The notes below the pieces were generated by a model. It was not told the DNA's origin, ran no database searches, and was given only the letters and a program-made list of their open reading frames with translations. 64,000 bases of DNA from the NCBI GenBank assembly GCA_022796015.1, contig JAAWHU010000001.1, forward strand, positions 45,303-109,302, read 5' to 3'. Both the position numbers and the translations under genes were made by a program. The stretch is from Hungatella sp. GTDB lineage: Bacteria > Bacillota > Clostridia > Lachnospirales > Lachnospiraceae. This document shows positions 1-9,800 of the stretch, in pieces (positions within the stretch are counted from its first letter, which is position 1; each line of letters starts with the position of its first letter).

Positions 1-135
1 AAATGTCAGGATACTCTCCTGATACTTCACCATGCCGAAATAGATCATGGCAAAGACCGTAAAGATCACAATGGGAAAGTAGATGGATGCCTCCACCATG
101 ACCACTCCCGACTCATCGGCCCAACATTGTTTCAT
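1..135 (-). CDS. TadE-like minor pseudopilin, N-terminal part (cut by window edge)
   Basis: The 45 visible codons start at an ATG at 133-135, preceded by a GGGAG ribosome site. They read as a short polar start (MKQCWADESG), then VVMVEASIYFP and a hydrophobic stretch. This is the pattern of TadE/TadG-type pseudopilins: a Glu a few residues into a hydrophobic N-terminal helix, right after a processing site. TadE proteins are thought to be minor components of Flp (type IVb) pili, processed by a prepilin peptidase. It lies downstream of flp in the tad operon, separated by a terminator-like hairpin. The C-terminal part is outside the window, so TadE versus TadF/TadG cannot be settled. Confidence 0.7.
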   Translation of the reverse strand, partial: MKQCWADESGVVMVEASIYFPIVIFTVFAMIYFGMVKYQESILTF

Positions 136-223
136 ATGTTCTCCCAAGAACTTTCTCATACCTTTCCAGTACATATGGTTCTCCCGTATATGATTGCTTT
201 TTGCATGTTATCACCGCAATACG

Positions 224-261
224 AAAAACCTAAAGGCCAGGCTTGACCCCCGGCCTTTAGG
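224..261 (-). terminator. Terminator-like hairpin directly after flp
   Basis: Ten-base-pair arms (229-238 and 252-261, CCTAAAGGCC with GGCCTTTAGG) are followed in the minus direction by five T. It lies 8 bp after the flp stop. It probably ends or protects most flp transcripts and lets only a fraction continue into the TadE-like gene. Confidence 0.75.
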
Positions 262-268
262 GAGTTAA

Positions 269-499
269 TTAATTTCCTGCACCATTACTATCAACCCAAT
301 TTGTTGCCTGGCCAAATACCTTAGTTACTAATCCCATTAACTGTTCCCTGAAGAGAGCGGCAACGGCTATCACGATTACGATGATTACCAAAATAGCCAC
401 AATATCTGCAGCACCTTTCTCCTCGTGGAGCAGACGATCCACAAACCCATTCCATTTTGCCTTCGCATACAGCAAAGCCATATCCATTTTTTCAAACAT
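269..499 (-). CDS. flp: Flp-type class IVb pilin
   Basis: This 76-residue protein has a polar N-terminal segment ending in EEKGAADIVA, then one long hydrophobic helix (ILVIIVIVIAVAALF) and a short tail. That is the organisation of Flp1-type pilins of clostridial tad loci: cleavage by prepilin peptidase near the G and helix packing into a thin adhesive pilus. The start at 499 was chosen because AGGAGG (508-513) sits 8 bp upstream; an ATG 12 codons earlier has no such site. It lies in a tadZABC-flp-tadE operon and is followed by a hairpin terminator, fitting high expression of the major pilin. Function is inferred from context and shape. Confidence 0.8.
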   Translation of the reverse strand: MFEKMDMALLYAKAKWNGFVDRLLHEEKGAADIVAILVIIVIVIAVAALFREQLMGLVTKVFGQATNWVDSNGAGN

Positions 500-551
500 T
501 TCTTTTTCCTCCTGTAAACTATGTATTTTTATCATTTATACCCTAACGCAT

Positions 552-577
552 GCCCGGCGGGCAGGCGCGCCCCGCGC
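552..577 (-). other. GC-rich double hairpin in the flp leader
   Basis: Between tadC and flp lie two adjacent GC-rich inverted repeats, GCCCG/CGGGC (552-562) and GCGCG/CGCGC (565-577). No T-run follows in the minus direction, so this is probably not a simple terminator. It could be a processing or stabilising structure in the pilin mRNA. Confidence 0.4.
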
Positions 578-621
578 GAAAAGGTATCTAAAGCAGAGCA
601 TTTTCTGCCTTGCTTTCCACA

Positions 622-1491
622 CTACATGCCTCCTATAAACACCGGCACAAGAATCAGCATCAGGATGCCTCCGAAGATCATGGCGATAGGAAGAAGCAGC
701 TTGGTTCCTGCAGTCTCCCCCTTCTGGCGCACCAGATTCTTCTTCTCCTCCCACATCTCCCTGGACATCTCCTCCAGGAAGTAGGACAGCTCCTGGTTGC
801 CCTTCTGCATGTTCTGAATCAGGGTGGAGGTTACCTTCCTTATGGACCTTACGGAACACCGGTCCGCAAAGTTTCTGAACGCCTCTAAGTCCGAGGCGCC
901 GTTGGCCATCTCCCCGGAAGCGATGCGCATCTCCTGATAGAGAGCCCTCTCTCCCGTCTGGGACACCTTCACCCATGCCTCCCTCATGACCATGCCGGAG
1001 TTAATGAGAAGGGCCATTTTAGATAAGACCTGGGGAAGATCCAAAAGCAGTTCCTCCCTCCGCTCCTCCAGCTTGTCGTTAATATCCTTCTCCAAGTAGC
1101 GTACCAGCAGCACCATGACGCAGATGCCAAGGAGCAGCATCATAGGGTTATCTGACATCGCCCCTAAGATCAGCACAAAGGGAAGAAGGGTCCATATGTA
1201 GGTAAAGGTGGCTCCCTTTATGACATAATAGTAATATTCCGCGTACTTCTGGCCCTTGATCTCGGAGATTTCCTTGATTCTGGCCCGCCCCTTCCTGGTA
1301 CGCAGGTTGTATTTTACCTGATTCATGAATCCCATACCGATAAAGAACAGCTCCGGCATCCGGAATTCCTCTGAGGACAGGTTATCCGTATAGGCATGAA
1401 AGGTATTTTTATATTTCATATAGAGAAACAGCCAGAACAGTACAAAGGGAGTGGCGCATACCATCATTCCCAGCTGAAACCAGTTGATCAT
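622..1491 (-). CDS. tadC: TadC, inner-membrane platform protein of the Tad pilus
   Basis: The protein has 289 residues with a type II secretion F (T2SF) domain in the second half. Predicted membrane helices lie near residues 8-25, 95-130 and at the C-terminus (AMIFGGILMLILVPVFIGG), with a cytoplasmic helical region around KMALLINSGMVMREAW between them. TadB and TadC form the membrane platform on which the ATPase TadA drives pilus assembly. It sits 13 bp downstream of tadB, in the usual order. TadC rather than TadB is chosen by position and by the T2SF domain being late in the protein. Confidence 0.85.
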   Translation of the reverse strand: MINWFQLGMMVCATPFVLFWLFLYMKYKNTFHAYTDNLSSEEFRMPELFFIGMGFMNQVKYNLRTRKGRARIKEISEIKGQKYAEYYYYVIKGATFTYIWTLLPFVLILGAMSDNPMMLLLGICVMVLLVRYLEKDINDKLEERREELLLDLPQVLSKMALLINSGMVMREAWVKVSQTGERALYQEMRIASGEMANGASDLEAFRNFADRCSVRSIRKVTSTLIQNMQKGNQELSYFLEEMSREMWEEKKNLVRQKGETAGTKLLLPIAMIFGGILMLILVPVFIGGM

Positions 1492-1503
1492 CCTTTTTCC
1501 CTC

Positions 1504-2337
1504 CTACAGCTTAATATCTACCAGCTTTAATCCCAGCACATAGGCCCCTGCAAAGATTCCCAGGGCTATAAACTTCACTGCCAGGTTGATCATGCTGTTG
1601 TCCGTCATACTGTCCCCCAGGCCTCTCATGGTGAACATAATGATAAAGGGCATAACCATCATAATATTCAGCTCGTTTCTGCTGGCGGCCACCATGGTCT
1701 GAATCTCCATCTCAATCTCGATCTTGTCGTTGATTACGCTTCTGGTCTCGCCTACAATCTGTTTTAAGTTGCCTCCCTTGCGGTTGCACACCTCGAACAC
1801 ATTGGCAAAGCTGTCCACATCATCCAGGCCGCTTCTGGCAGCAAAATTCAGAAGAAGATCTTCTATATTATAATTGTGCTGAAGACCTGCGTTGATCATC
1901 TTAAGCTCCGCCACAATGTCCGCTTCCTCCCCGTAAAGGTTGGACATCTCGCTCTGTGCATCTGCAAATGCCCTGGATGTGGTCTGTCCCGCCGAATAGG
2001 AGGAGGTAAGGGTTTCTAAAAGATCCTTAAACTCCAGAAGCAGCTTTTTCAGCCTCTTTTTCTTCTGGTATTCTTCAAAGGGCTTCTGTAAAAACAGGGC
2101 TCCCCCCAAAGCTATGACCCCAGCGGCAATGAGGCTGTTAAAGAACACATAGCCGATGGCCACAGCGCCTGCCACCCCAAATCCTGCGGCCATAAACCGG
2201 TCCGCCAAGGTCATATGATAGATATGGTAGTCCTCTCCCAAGCCCATAATGCCCGGAATGGGCACATAGACCTCTTTCTGCTTTTTGGCCTTCTTCGGCT
2301 TCTTCTCCGCCTTAGGGGCCTTGTTCCTTCCAAACAT
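1504..2337 (-). CDS. tadB: TadB, inner-membrane platform protein of the Tad pilus
   Basis: The 277-residue protein begins with a very basic stretch (KAPKAEKKPKKAKKQK). Hydrophobic segments lie near residues 50-85 and 220-275, and between them is a T2SF domain (LLETLTSSYSAGQTTSRAFADA). With TadC it should form the membrane core of the pilus machine. It lies 17 bp after tadA. The lysine-rich N-terminus would face the cytoplasm. No defect is seen. Confidence 0.85.
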   Translation of the reverse strand: MFGRNKAPKAEKKPKKAKKQKEVYVPIPGIMGLGEDYHIYHMTLADRFMAAGFGVAGAVAIGYVFFNSLIAAGVIALGGALFLQKPFEEYQKKKRLKKLLLEFKDLLETLTSSYSAGQTTSRAFADAQSEMSNLYGEEADIVAELKMINAGLQHNYNIEDLLLNFAARSGLDDVDSFANVFEVCNRKGGNLKQIVGETRSVINDKIEIEMEIQTMVAASRNELNIMMVMPFIIMFTMRGLGDSMTDNSMINLAVKFIALGIFAGAYVLGLKLVDIKL

Positions 2338-2354
2338 CGTTATCTCTACGCTCC

Positions 2355-3596
2355 TTAGATTTCATCGTAATATCCCATCATTTTCAGCTTCATGTCGTTT
2401 CTCAGTTTATTCTTTGTCCGCTTTAGACTCCCGGAAACCTTGGTGAGTGTGCTGGTCTCATCCTCCTCAAACACATAGAGGGGATTGAGAATGATCTCAC
2501 CGTTCTCGTATCCGCAGACCTCCGTGATCTCCAGAGTCTTCCTGGACTTGTCCCTGAGACGGGACAGATGAACAATAATGTCCAAGGCAGAGGCAATCTG
2601 CTGTCTGATGGCTTCCAGGGGAAGACCTGCGGCCCCCTGAAGCACCATGGTCTCCAGACGGCTTAACATATCCTTGGTGGAGTTGGCATGGCCTGTGCTT
2701 AAGGACCCGTCATGGCCTGTGTTCATGGCCTGAAGCATGTCAAGGGCCTCGCCGCCCCGGACCTCCCCCACCACGATCCGCTCCGGACGCATACGCAGGG
2801 AGGATTTGATCAGATCCCGGATGGTAATCTCACCGCTTCCCGAGGCGTTGGCGTTCCTGGTCTCCAGGCTCACCAGGTTGTCGATGCCGGCGATCTGCAG
2901 CTCCGCCGAGTCCTCTATGGTGATGACACGTTCATCCCTGGGAATAAAGTTGGACACCGCATTTAAAAAGGTAGTCTTCCCGGAACCTGTACCGCCGCAG
3001 ATAAAGATATTGTATTTGGCCTTCACAAAGGTCTCTAAGACTTTCGCCACTTCCGGCGTGATGGACTTGTACTTCAGAAGCTGCTCCACGGTCATAGGGG
3101 TCTTGGAAAACTTACGGATGGTCACCGTGGCCCCTTTCATGGCTATAGGCGGAAGCACCACATTGACACGGGAACCGTCAGGCAGACGGGTATCCACAAT
3201 GGGGTTGGCCTGGTTCACCTCACGTCCTGCCATGCCTACAATCTTCTGGATAATATCCTCCAGCCGGCGCTCATCTTCAAACTCTTTGTTCAGCTTCTGC
3301 AGCTTCCCCTTTTTTTCTATAAAAATATCCTTTGGCCCGTTGATCATAACCTCCGTGATATTGTCGTCCTTCATAATCAGATCCAGGATTCCGAAGCCGC
3401 GGATGGCGCTGAATACCTGTTCGCACACAGACACCCTCTGCTCCATGGACACGAAGCCATACTCGGCGCACCTCTGGTTCACTATAATCTGAATCTGATT
3501 CTCCAGCTCCTCATCACTCATATTGCTCAACGGCAGATTGTCCGTCACATAATAATGGATGGAATCCACCAGCTTCTCAAGCTCTTCCTCGTTCAC
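2355..3596 (-). CDS. tadA: TadA/CpaF-type pilus assembly ATPase
   Basis: A 413-residue secretion ATPase of the VirB11/CpaF type. An N-terminal all-alpha domain is followed by a RecA-like domain with Walker A GGTGSGKT near residue 200. Further on are the Asp-box region ([11 protein letters not shown]), the stretch [15 protein letters not shown] and the His-box STGHANS. It hydrolyses ATP to power Flp pilus extrusion (and in some systems retraction), docking on TadB/TadC. The length is normal for the family and the motifs are intact. Its start is 18 bp downstream of the tadZ stop. Confidence 0.93.
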   Translation of the reverse strand: MNEEELEKLVDSIHYYVTDNLPLSNMSDEELENQIQIIVNQRCAEYGFVSMEQRVSVCEQVFSAIRGFGILDLIMKDDNITEVMINGPKDIFIEKKGKLQKLNKEFEDERRLEDIIQKIVGMAGREVNQANPIVDTRLPDGSRVNVVLPPIAMKGATVTIRKFSKTPMTVEQLLKYKSITPEVAKVLETFVKAKYNIFICGGTGSGKTTFLNAVSNFIPRDERVITIEDSAELQIAGIDNLVSLETRNANASGSGEITIRDLIKSSLRMRPERIVVGEVRGGEALDMLQAMNTGHDGSLSTGHANSTKDMLSRLETMVLQGAAGLPLEAIRQQIASALDIIVHLSRLRDKSRKTLEITEVCGYENGEIILNPLYVFEEDETSTLTKVSGSLKRTKNKLRNDMKLKMMGYYDEI

Positions 3597-3614
3597 TGCA
3601 TCTCCCCCCTATTC

Positions 3615-4682
3615 TCACAGTCCTTCAAAAACACCCTGCATCTCTTTGCCTATGTACTCAATAATCTCGTTGACCAAAGCATGCTTAATAGGCGGAATCT
3701 TGCCCAGCACCGGAAGCTTCAGGCCCGGGATCTCCCGGCTGGACTTGCTGCTGCTGAATCGGTTGTAAAGCAGGGACATAACTCCTGTCACGTTCATCTG
3801 CATCTGTTCCTCCAGGATCCCTATGGCTTCCATGGTCCTGGCAAACTTGGTGTTGGAGGTCTCTGCCCCGTCCTGCACCAGGATTATCCGGTTCATGCGT
3901 CCTAAGATTTCCATAAATTCTTTGGATATCTTAAGATTCATGTCAATGACCACATAGTCATACGTCCTGCTGCTTCTCAAGGTGTCTAAGGTCTTTATAA
4001 TATCTTCATGGGTCAGCTCCAGCATGTACATGGAGGTGCTGCATGGTTCAAAGAAGCTGACGCCGCTTCGGTCTGTCCTTACGGTGCTCTCCATCTTGAG
4101 AAGCACATCTGCCCGCCGGCTTTTTAAGGCAAAGATCACATCCTCAAACCGGTAGTTGCCGCTGCCTGAAAAAAAGTCTGCAGAGCTTCCCATAGGTTCC
4201 AGGTTCAGATAAAGGGTCTTCTTTCCCTTGGAGGCATACTGTCTGGCGAGAGCCGCCCCAAAGGTGGAAGCTCCTGTGCCCCCGGAGCAGGATGTCACCA
4301 GCACCAGATTGCCAAAGTATCCGCTTCCCGAACCGAAAGCAGCCCGATTGCCTCCCTCTGCATAGAGATCCAGAATATCTTTATAGATCAAATCCGGCTT
4401 TTTGAATTTGGCTATGGTTCTGACTCCGTCCTTTTCCGTCTCTGATGCATTGTCGCAGAGATACGCCGTCTTTCCATATTTCTCGGCTTCCTTGGCCTTC
4501 ATGCCGAAATTCTCATCAATCAATATTACATCTGCCGAACCGGATGCCAGGTGATGTTCAAGCATTTGGGGGCTGGAAAAAGAAAAAATCTCCAGTTTGT
4601 CCAGATAGTTTTTTTCCAGAAAACGGACAAGATTATTCAGATAACGTTCATCATGTTCCCCGATTACCAAGCGGATCTGCAT
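3615..4682 (-). CDS. tadZ: TadZ/CpaE-like ParA-family localisation protein
   Basis: The 355-residue protein has a receiver-like N-terminal domain (MQIRLVIGEHDERYLNNL) and then a MinD/ParA ATPase domain with the deviant P-loop SCSGGTGASTFG near residue 130. TadZ/CpaE proteins mark the cell pole or focus where the Tad apparatus assembles. The start at 4682 is set by the CTCCTG complement (AGGAG) just upstream; the longer frame to 4751 runs into the mobile element. It is the first gene of the tad operon visible here. Element copy A sits 50 bp upstream and may affect its promoter or 5' leader. Confidence 0.82.
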   Translation of the reverse strand: MQIRLVIGEHDERYLNNLVRFLEKNYLDKLEIFSFSSPQMLEHHLASGSADVILIDENFGMKAKEAEKYGKTAYLCDNASETEKDGVRTIAKFKKPDLIYKDILDLYAEGGNRAAFGSGSGYFGNLVLVTSCSGGTGASTFGAALARQYASKGKKTLYLNLEPMGSSADFFSGSGNYRFEDVIFALKSRRADVLLKMESTVRTDRSGVSFFEPCSTSMYMLELTHEDIIKTLDTLRSSRTYDYVVIDMNLKISKEFMEILGRMNRIILVQDGAETSNTKFARTMEAIGILEEQMQMNVTGVMSLLYNRFSSSKSSREIPGLKLPVLGKIPPIKHALVNEIIEYIGKEMQGVFEGL

Positions 4683-4732
4683 GTCTTTTCCTCCTGTTTT
4701 ACCATTGATTCCTTTTGTGATTGGATTCCCAT

Positions 4733-4945
4733 AGGGAGTTGTGAAACTCAAAACTTAGCGGAATATTCTGACCATACATTACAGGAAAAGATATTTGCGC
4801 CATGGAAATGAGACCATAGAACACAGGAGGGCCTAACCCCGACTGGGTTCTGCCCTGCTGGGCTCATTGGAATGCCTGGTGCAGCAGGCTTTGGATGTAA
4901 TGTATGGTCAGAATATCCTCTTAACCTTAGCTTTCCCAATCACCT
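4733..4945. mobile_element. Palindromic MITE-like element, copy A (full length, 213 bp)
   Basis: It is bounded by perfect 13-bp direct repeats ATTGGATTCCCAT (4720-4732 and 4946-4958), which look like a target-site duplication. The ends are inverted: the left arm has GAATATTCTGACCATACATT and the right arm its complement. Further inside, GCGCCATGGAAATGAG pairs imperfectly with CTCATTGGAATGCCTGGTGC, and AGGGCCTAACCC with GGGTTCTGCCCT. The whole unit could fold into one long hairpin. It encodes no credible protein. Six other copies or fragments occur in the window. Confidence 0.85.
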
Positions 4946-5013
4946 ATTGGATTCCCATCACTTCTTTTCCACTTTTACATGGATCTAAGAAATTATATCA
5001 TTTCTTTTTAGTA

Positions 5014-5041
5014 AAGTAAACTACTTTCTACAAAGAAAGTA
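5014..5041. promoter_or_regulatory. Clustered AAAGTA/TACTTT palindromes upstream of the XRE gene
   Basis: In AT-rich DNA between element A and the XRE gene, AAAGTA (5014-5019) is followed by an inverted TACTTTCT (5022-5029), and after ACAA by AGAAAGTA (5034-5041). These are two overlapping inverted repeats sharing one half-site. A TTGACA hexamer is at 5108-5113, but no well-spaced -10 follows. Such repeats are typical of operators for small HTH repressors. That the XRE protein at 5201 binds them is inference from position only. The rest of 4959-5200 shows nothing else. Confidence 0.4.
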
Positions 5042-5200
5042 ATCGGGCAAGGTATAAATTTTATTCTAACATGTCATTCTAAATTACAAACTATTTTGCT
5101 TCCCCGATTGACAGGTAACATCCTATCGCTTTTCCATCTACAATATCAGTATTACGTTCTACGAAACCACTAAATTGAACAGAAATGAGGTCGTCAGCAA

Positions 5201-5512
5201 ATGAATATCATGGAACGGATTGATGATTTGTGCAGACAGCATCATATGAGCAAATATCGTCTCTCCCAAATTACCGGCATCTCCCAATCTGCATTCTCTA
5301 AGATGGCCCGACAGCAATCCAGCCTATCCCTTGAGACGATTCAGCGAATCTGCGATGCTCTCGGAATTTCTTTGGCACAATTCTTTTCTGAATCTGAGGA
5401 ATATCCTGATTTGACCCAACAGCAGAAGCAGCTTCTTTTCTTCTGGTCCCTGTTGGATGAAAAAAAGAGGAATTATACACTCCTTATGATTGAAAAATTA
5501 AGGGATCTTTAA
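5201..5512 (+). CDS. Small XRE-family (HTH_3) transcriptional regulator
   Basis: The 103-residue protein has a Cro/CI-type helix-turn-helix at residues 8-62 (YRLSQITGISQSAFSKM, then SLETIQRICDALGISLAQFF). A short charged C-terminal helix probably dimerises. A GAGG site lies about 10 bp before the chosen ATG; the ATG at codon 4 is an alternative. It is monocistronic, on the opposite strand to nearly everything else, and flanked by mobile or broken genes. That suggests an accessory or self-regulating repressor. Target genes are unknown. Confidence 0.85.
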   Translation: MNIMERIDDLCRQHHMSKYRLSQITGISQSAFSKMARQQSSLSLETIQRICDALGISLAQFFSESEEYPDLTQQQKQLLFFWSLLDEKKRNYTLLMIEKLRDL

Positions 5513-5530
5513 GGGGTTTCCTAATGAAAT

Positions 5531-5585
5531 GAAAAAGAGGCGGCTGCATGGACATGTATTAATCACATGCCCATGCAGCCGCCTC
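5531..5585 (-). terminator. Strong hairpin terminator after the Rpn-like remnant
   Basis: The 15-bp arms (5537-5551 and 5571-5585, starting GAGGCGGCTGCATGG) are followed in the minus direction by CTTTTTC. It serves the leftward gene at 5633-6208 and may also stop the convergent XRE transcript. Confidence 0.75.
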
Positions 5586-5632
5586 AAGTCAAGTATACTC
5601 TATAGCAGCATTGCCTCCCATCGTCTGCAGGT

Positions 5633-6289
5633 TTACCCTAACTTTAATTCTTGGAGCTTTTCCCGAAATTCTTCTACGCTCATGTGCTTCCTGGCAGCGG
5701 CCTCCTTCATAGTCAGCACTCCATCCTGCACTAGCTCCAGCATGGTTTTAAATTCTCCCTCTTCTCTGCCTTGCTCTCTTCCCCTTTTCATCCCATCTTC
5801 CATCAACAGCTGTCCCAGCAGCGTCATCCTCATCATCTCCTTTACTTCTCTGATCTCCTTCTCATTCAATACCTTCATGGCCAGGGCGTATAGCACCGAC
5901 TCCACGGGCAGTACTTCCCTCTCCTCCAGTTTCCCCTGCTCCCTCTTTAGGATCTCCAGGCTCTTCTTGATTCTCACCGCCTGGCTTGTCTCGCCTTCCA
6001 TTAGGGAGATTAAAAGCACCTTTAAAAGCTCCCCTCTCTCTAAATCTTCTCCTGCCTTCTGCTTGTCCTCCAGGGTACGGATTACTTCGTCTGCATTGTG
6101 ATCCTTCATCCTCACCACACCGACCCGGTAGGGATTCATCTCATGATCCAGGCTGCTCTTTATAACCCTTACCTTGGAGGTACACAGCACATAGGTGGAC
6201 ACCTCCACCTGGTACTGATAACTGAGAACTGCCTCATAGGCACGAAACCTCCTCAGGTCTTCCTTGTCTTTTGTTTTTCTTTCGTCTTT
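5633..6289 (-). pseudogene. Remnant of an Rpn-type (PD-(D/E)XK/transposase-like) protein, N-terminus missing
   Basis: The open frame runs from just after an in-frame stop (6290-6292) with no good ATG; a GTG at 6206-6208 is the first formal start. The encoded part has a region reading KEDLRRFRAYEAVLSYQYQ, then a long charged helical C-terminus with REQGREEGEFKTMLELV and a final EAAARKHMSVEEFREKL motif. These are characteristic of the C-terminal half of Rpn/DUF4351-like recombination-promoting nuclease families. The N-terminal nuclease core is absent from the upstream DNA in all frames I could check. I read it as a decaying fragment. The family call is from general resemblance and is moderate. 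Confidence 0.5.
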
Positions 6290-6292
6290 TCA

Positions 6293-6824
6293 CAGAGCCT
6301 CCTTTGCAGGAGACATATCAGAAACTGTCTTTATTATATTGTTTTTTCTCTTGCCGGACAATGTATTTCTGCTGTTCTTTTCTATTTGTATTTCTTTCCT
6401 ATGATCGTATCCGTTTTCCTTGGATTACTGCCTGATCTCAGGCGGATATTCAGATATTCTGCCGAATGGCAAAGGAAACCTTCCTATTAAATATTTCATA
6501 AGTGTGATGACAGCTTCATTCTACCATAGAAAAAGCTTGTATACAAGCAATTTCTTTGCCCCCCGCGGCAGACACCCTGTTGCTGTTCACACCATGATGA
6601 ATCACTCTGCTGATTAGTCATGAGCCCATATAGTTATGGAGCCAAAGCATATGCCCCATTGCCCCAGGCAATTTAAAATGGGCATATGCTGTTACGTTCA
6701 CAGGGCATCTGGGAACAGTAACGGCCGGCGCCAAAGGTGCGCCGCCGGCACACGGCAGTTCCAAAGCCAGGCCGGCCTGAGCTTTAAACTGCACGCACCA
6801 TCGGCAATCTCCTTTCCGCCCTTC
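6293..6824. other. Non-coding stretch with a GntR-like palindrome and stem-loops
   Basis: No convincing gene lies between the Rpn remnant and the SNF2 gene. The perfect palindrome GCTTGTATACAAGC at 6535-6548 resembles GntR-type operators. A stem-loop at 6647-6689 (GCATATGCCCCATT against AATGGGCATATGC) and a GC-rich inverted repeat near 6723-6750 follow. The last two lie just past the SNF2 stop and may act in 3'-end formation, although no clear T-run is present. Confidence 0.45.
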
Positions 6825-9800
6825 CTATCCCAGCAGTCTCAGAAGCTCCTCCTGGCTCAAACTCCCAAGAGACACCATGCCCTCTGATACCACCTGTTCC
6901 GCCAGAATCTGTTTGGATTTTTGAAGCTTCAGAATATTCTCTTCTATGGTATCCTTGGTAATAAGCTGGAACACCGACACCTGTCTGTTCTGTCCGATGC
7001 GGTGGGCCCGATCCGCAGCCTGGTTCTGGGCCGCCACATTCCACCAGGGGTCATAGTGGATCACCATGTCCGCCGCTGTTAAGTTCAGCCCTGTCCCCCC
7101 TGCTTTTAAGGATATTAAGAATACAGGCACATCATCCTTGTGAAATGCATTGACGGTCCGTATCCGCTCCTTTCCGGGAGTCGCCCCGGTAAGTGTATGA
7201 AATTTGATGCCCTCCGCTTTAAGCCTCTGCCCGATCAGCTCCAGCATTGAGGCAAACTGGGAGAACAGAAGAATCTTGTGGCCGGACTCTATACCGGATC
7301 TTACAAGCTCCAGGCAGGTCTCCAGCTTTGCAGAGCCGCCGCCGTAATCCCCATAGATCAGCCGTGGATCACAGCACACCTGACGGATCCTCGTAAGGGC
7401 CGCCAGAATCTCTATCTTTCCTCTGCCCTCCGAGCCTGCGCTGCGCTCCAGCCTGCTTTTAAGCTGCCAGGCGCTGGCTGTGTAAAGCTCCTTCTGCTCC
7501 TTCTCCATCCGGGAATATACCACATTCTCCAGTTTTCCCGGCAGCTCCTTAAGAACATCCCTCTTAAGCCTCCGCAGAATAAAGGGCCCTGTGAGAAGCT
7601 GCAGCCTTTTTAAGGCCTCCTGATCCTCATTCCTCACCACAGGCAACTCATATTCCTTTTTAAACCTGCCGTAGGAAAATAAAAATCCCGGCATAAGATA
7701 ATCAAAAATACTCCACAGCTCCCTTAACCGGTTCTCCACAGGAGTCCCCGTAAGAGCATACCTGGTCTGGGCGCGGATGGATTTGACGGCCTTTGCCGTC
7801 TGGGTCTCCGGATTCTTAATATACTGGGCCTCGTCAAGTACCTGGAACCGGAATTCATAGGGCTGGTAAAAAGAAAGATCCCTTTTCAGCAGATCATAGG
7901 AGGTGATCACCACATCATAGGACTCTGCCCTCTTTATCAGCTCCTCCCGCTCCTTAGAATTACCTACTGCCGCAAGAACCTTTAAGTCAGGGGCAAAGGT
8001 CTCCAGCTCACATTCCCAGTTATATACCAGGGAAGAGGGACAGACAATCAACGAGGTGTGAAGATTTCCTTTCGATGCCGCCTCATCCCAGAGCACGCTG
8101 ATCATCTGGATGGTCTTTCCGAGGCCCATGTCGTCTGCCAGGATTCCGCCAAACCCCAGGGCATCCAGCGTCTTAAGCCACTGAAATCCCTTTTTCTGAT
8201 ACCCCCTCAGCACCTGTTCAAAAGCCGCAGGCACCTCAAAGTCACTGTCCTCCACCGACTTCATCCTGCGGAGAATGGATTTGTACATCTGGTCCCTGGT
8301 AAAACGGATGTCCTCCCGCTCCCGGAACATACTGTCCAGATACAGGGCCCGGTACCTGGGCAGACGAATCCTTTCCTCTGACAGCTCCTTCTCCGACAGG
8401 GCCAGGCTTCCCACCATCCTGGCCACGGTCATGAGGCCGTTGTCCTCCAGTTTCAAAAATTCACCGCTTTTCAGACGATAGTATGGTTTTTTCATCTGGT
8501 ATGATTCCAGAATCCTCATAAGATCCCTGCCTGTCATGTCCCCTGCATCTATGGTCAGATCAAGCCACTGTCCCAGGGCCCGGACTCCCACGGACACCTT
8601 GGGCGGCGCAAGAATCTCCATATGGTTTTCCCCCTGAGGGAAATACACCTCTCCCAGGCCCTTAAGCTCTTTCATCCCCTGGGACAGCAGGGCGAACAAG
8701 GCCTCGTCGTCGTCCCGGATCACTAAGTCATTGGTCACAGGATCCCGGTACTTAAAATACTTGGTGAGAACCTGGCTTATGGCAAATTCCTTGGTCACGT
8801 CCCGGCAGATGGTCTTTGGCACATGTTCATCCTCCACAGGGTGGAAGGAATAGTCTCCATAGCTTAAGACCGGGTGGAGAATAAGCTCCCCTGGCCCCGG
8901 GCTCTCCAGTAAAAACCTGGCTTTCAGTTCCACCGGGCGGACTTTTTCCAGCTTCAGCTCCCCCGTGTCCAGGACTCCGTACCCCTCCAGCCTTCTCAAA
9001 ACCCGCTCATAGAACAGAGGCACGTCCTTTTCTCCCACCAGCACCTCATAGGGAGCGTCATATCCCTGGGTCATCTGCCGGAAGAATACGGTTCCGTCTC
9101 TGGTAAATTCCTTGTCACAGATGAAAAGCCGGTTCTGATCCAGGATATAGAGATGCTCTTCCCCGTTAAAGCTGACCACATCCTTACTCAAAGATACCTT
9201 CAGGCCCTTTTGTCCGGCCTGCCTTACAGTAATCATGGTCTCCGGGTTCTCCCTCACCACCCGGATCTGCCTCTTCACCCCTCTTCCATCCTGAATCTCC
9301 ACCTCTCTGCCGGCAAAGAGGCCTAAGAATTTGTCTCGGTTGGTCTGGCTGATATTCATTTCCCGTATGGCCGGGACAGAGCTGTAGGGATTTTTCTGAA
9401 ACTGCTCATAATGCTCTTTCAGGCTCCCCATAAGCTCAAGGACAAGGAGGAGAAGATCCTGGCACTCCGGGGCAAAGGCGGCCTTCCCGTGATAAAAGGA
9501 AAGATTCTTTCCGTACTCCACCTGGGTTCCCTGCTCCATGGCCCTGGCAAAGGCCACTAAATCCTTTATCACATAGAGCCGCTCTCTGCCCAGCTTAAAT
9601 TCGGCCTGAATCCCCTGACGGCTTATGATAATCCTGGGCACCAGCCTCACCGGCTCCTCCTGATGCTCCTGAAGAATCTGCGCCACCTCCCGGTTGGTGT
9701 ACTCCCGTATCATAGCCCTTACCTGGGAAGAGGTGGATACGGGCCTGTCCGGCTGTGACGAGGCCTGCTTCTTATACCATTCCAGAAGGGCCTTTTCATG

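Noticed and set aside
2737..3492. Plus-strand ORF of 251 residues opposite tadA
   Set aside because: Antisense to a gene with all secretion ATPase motifs intact; the open frame follows from codon bias.
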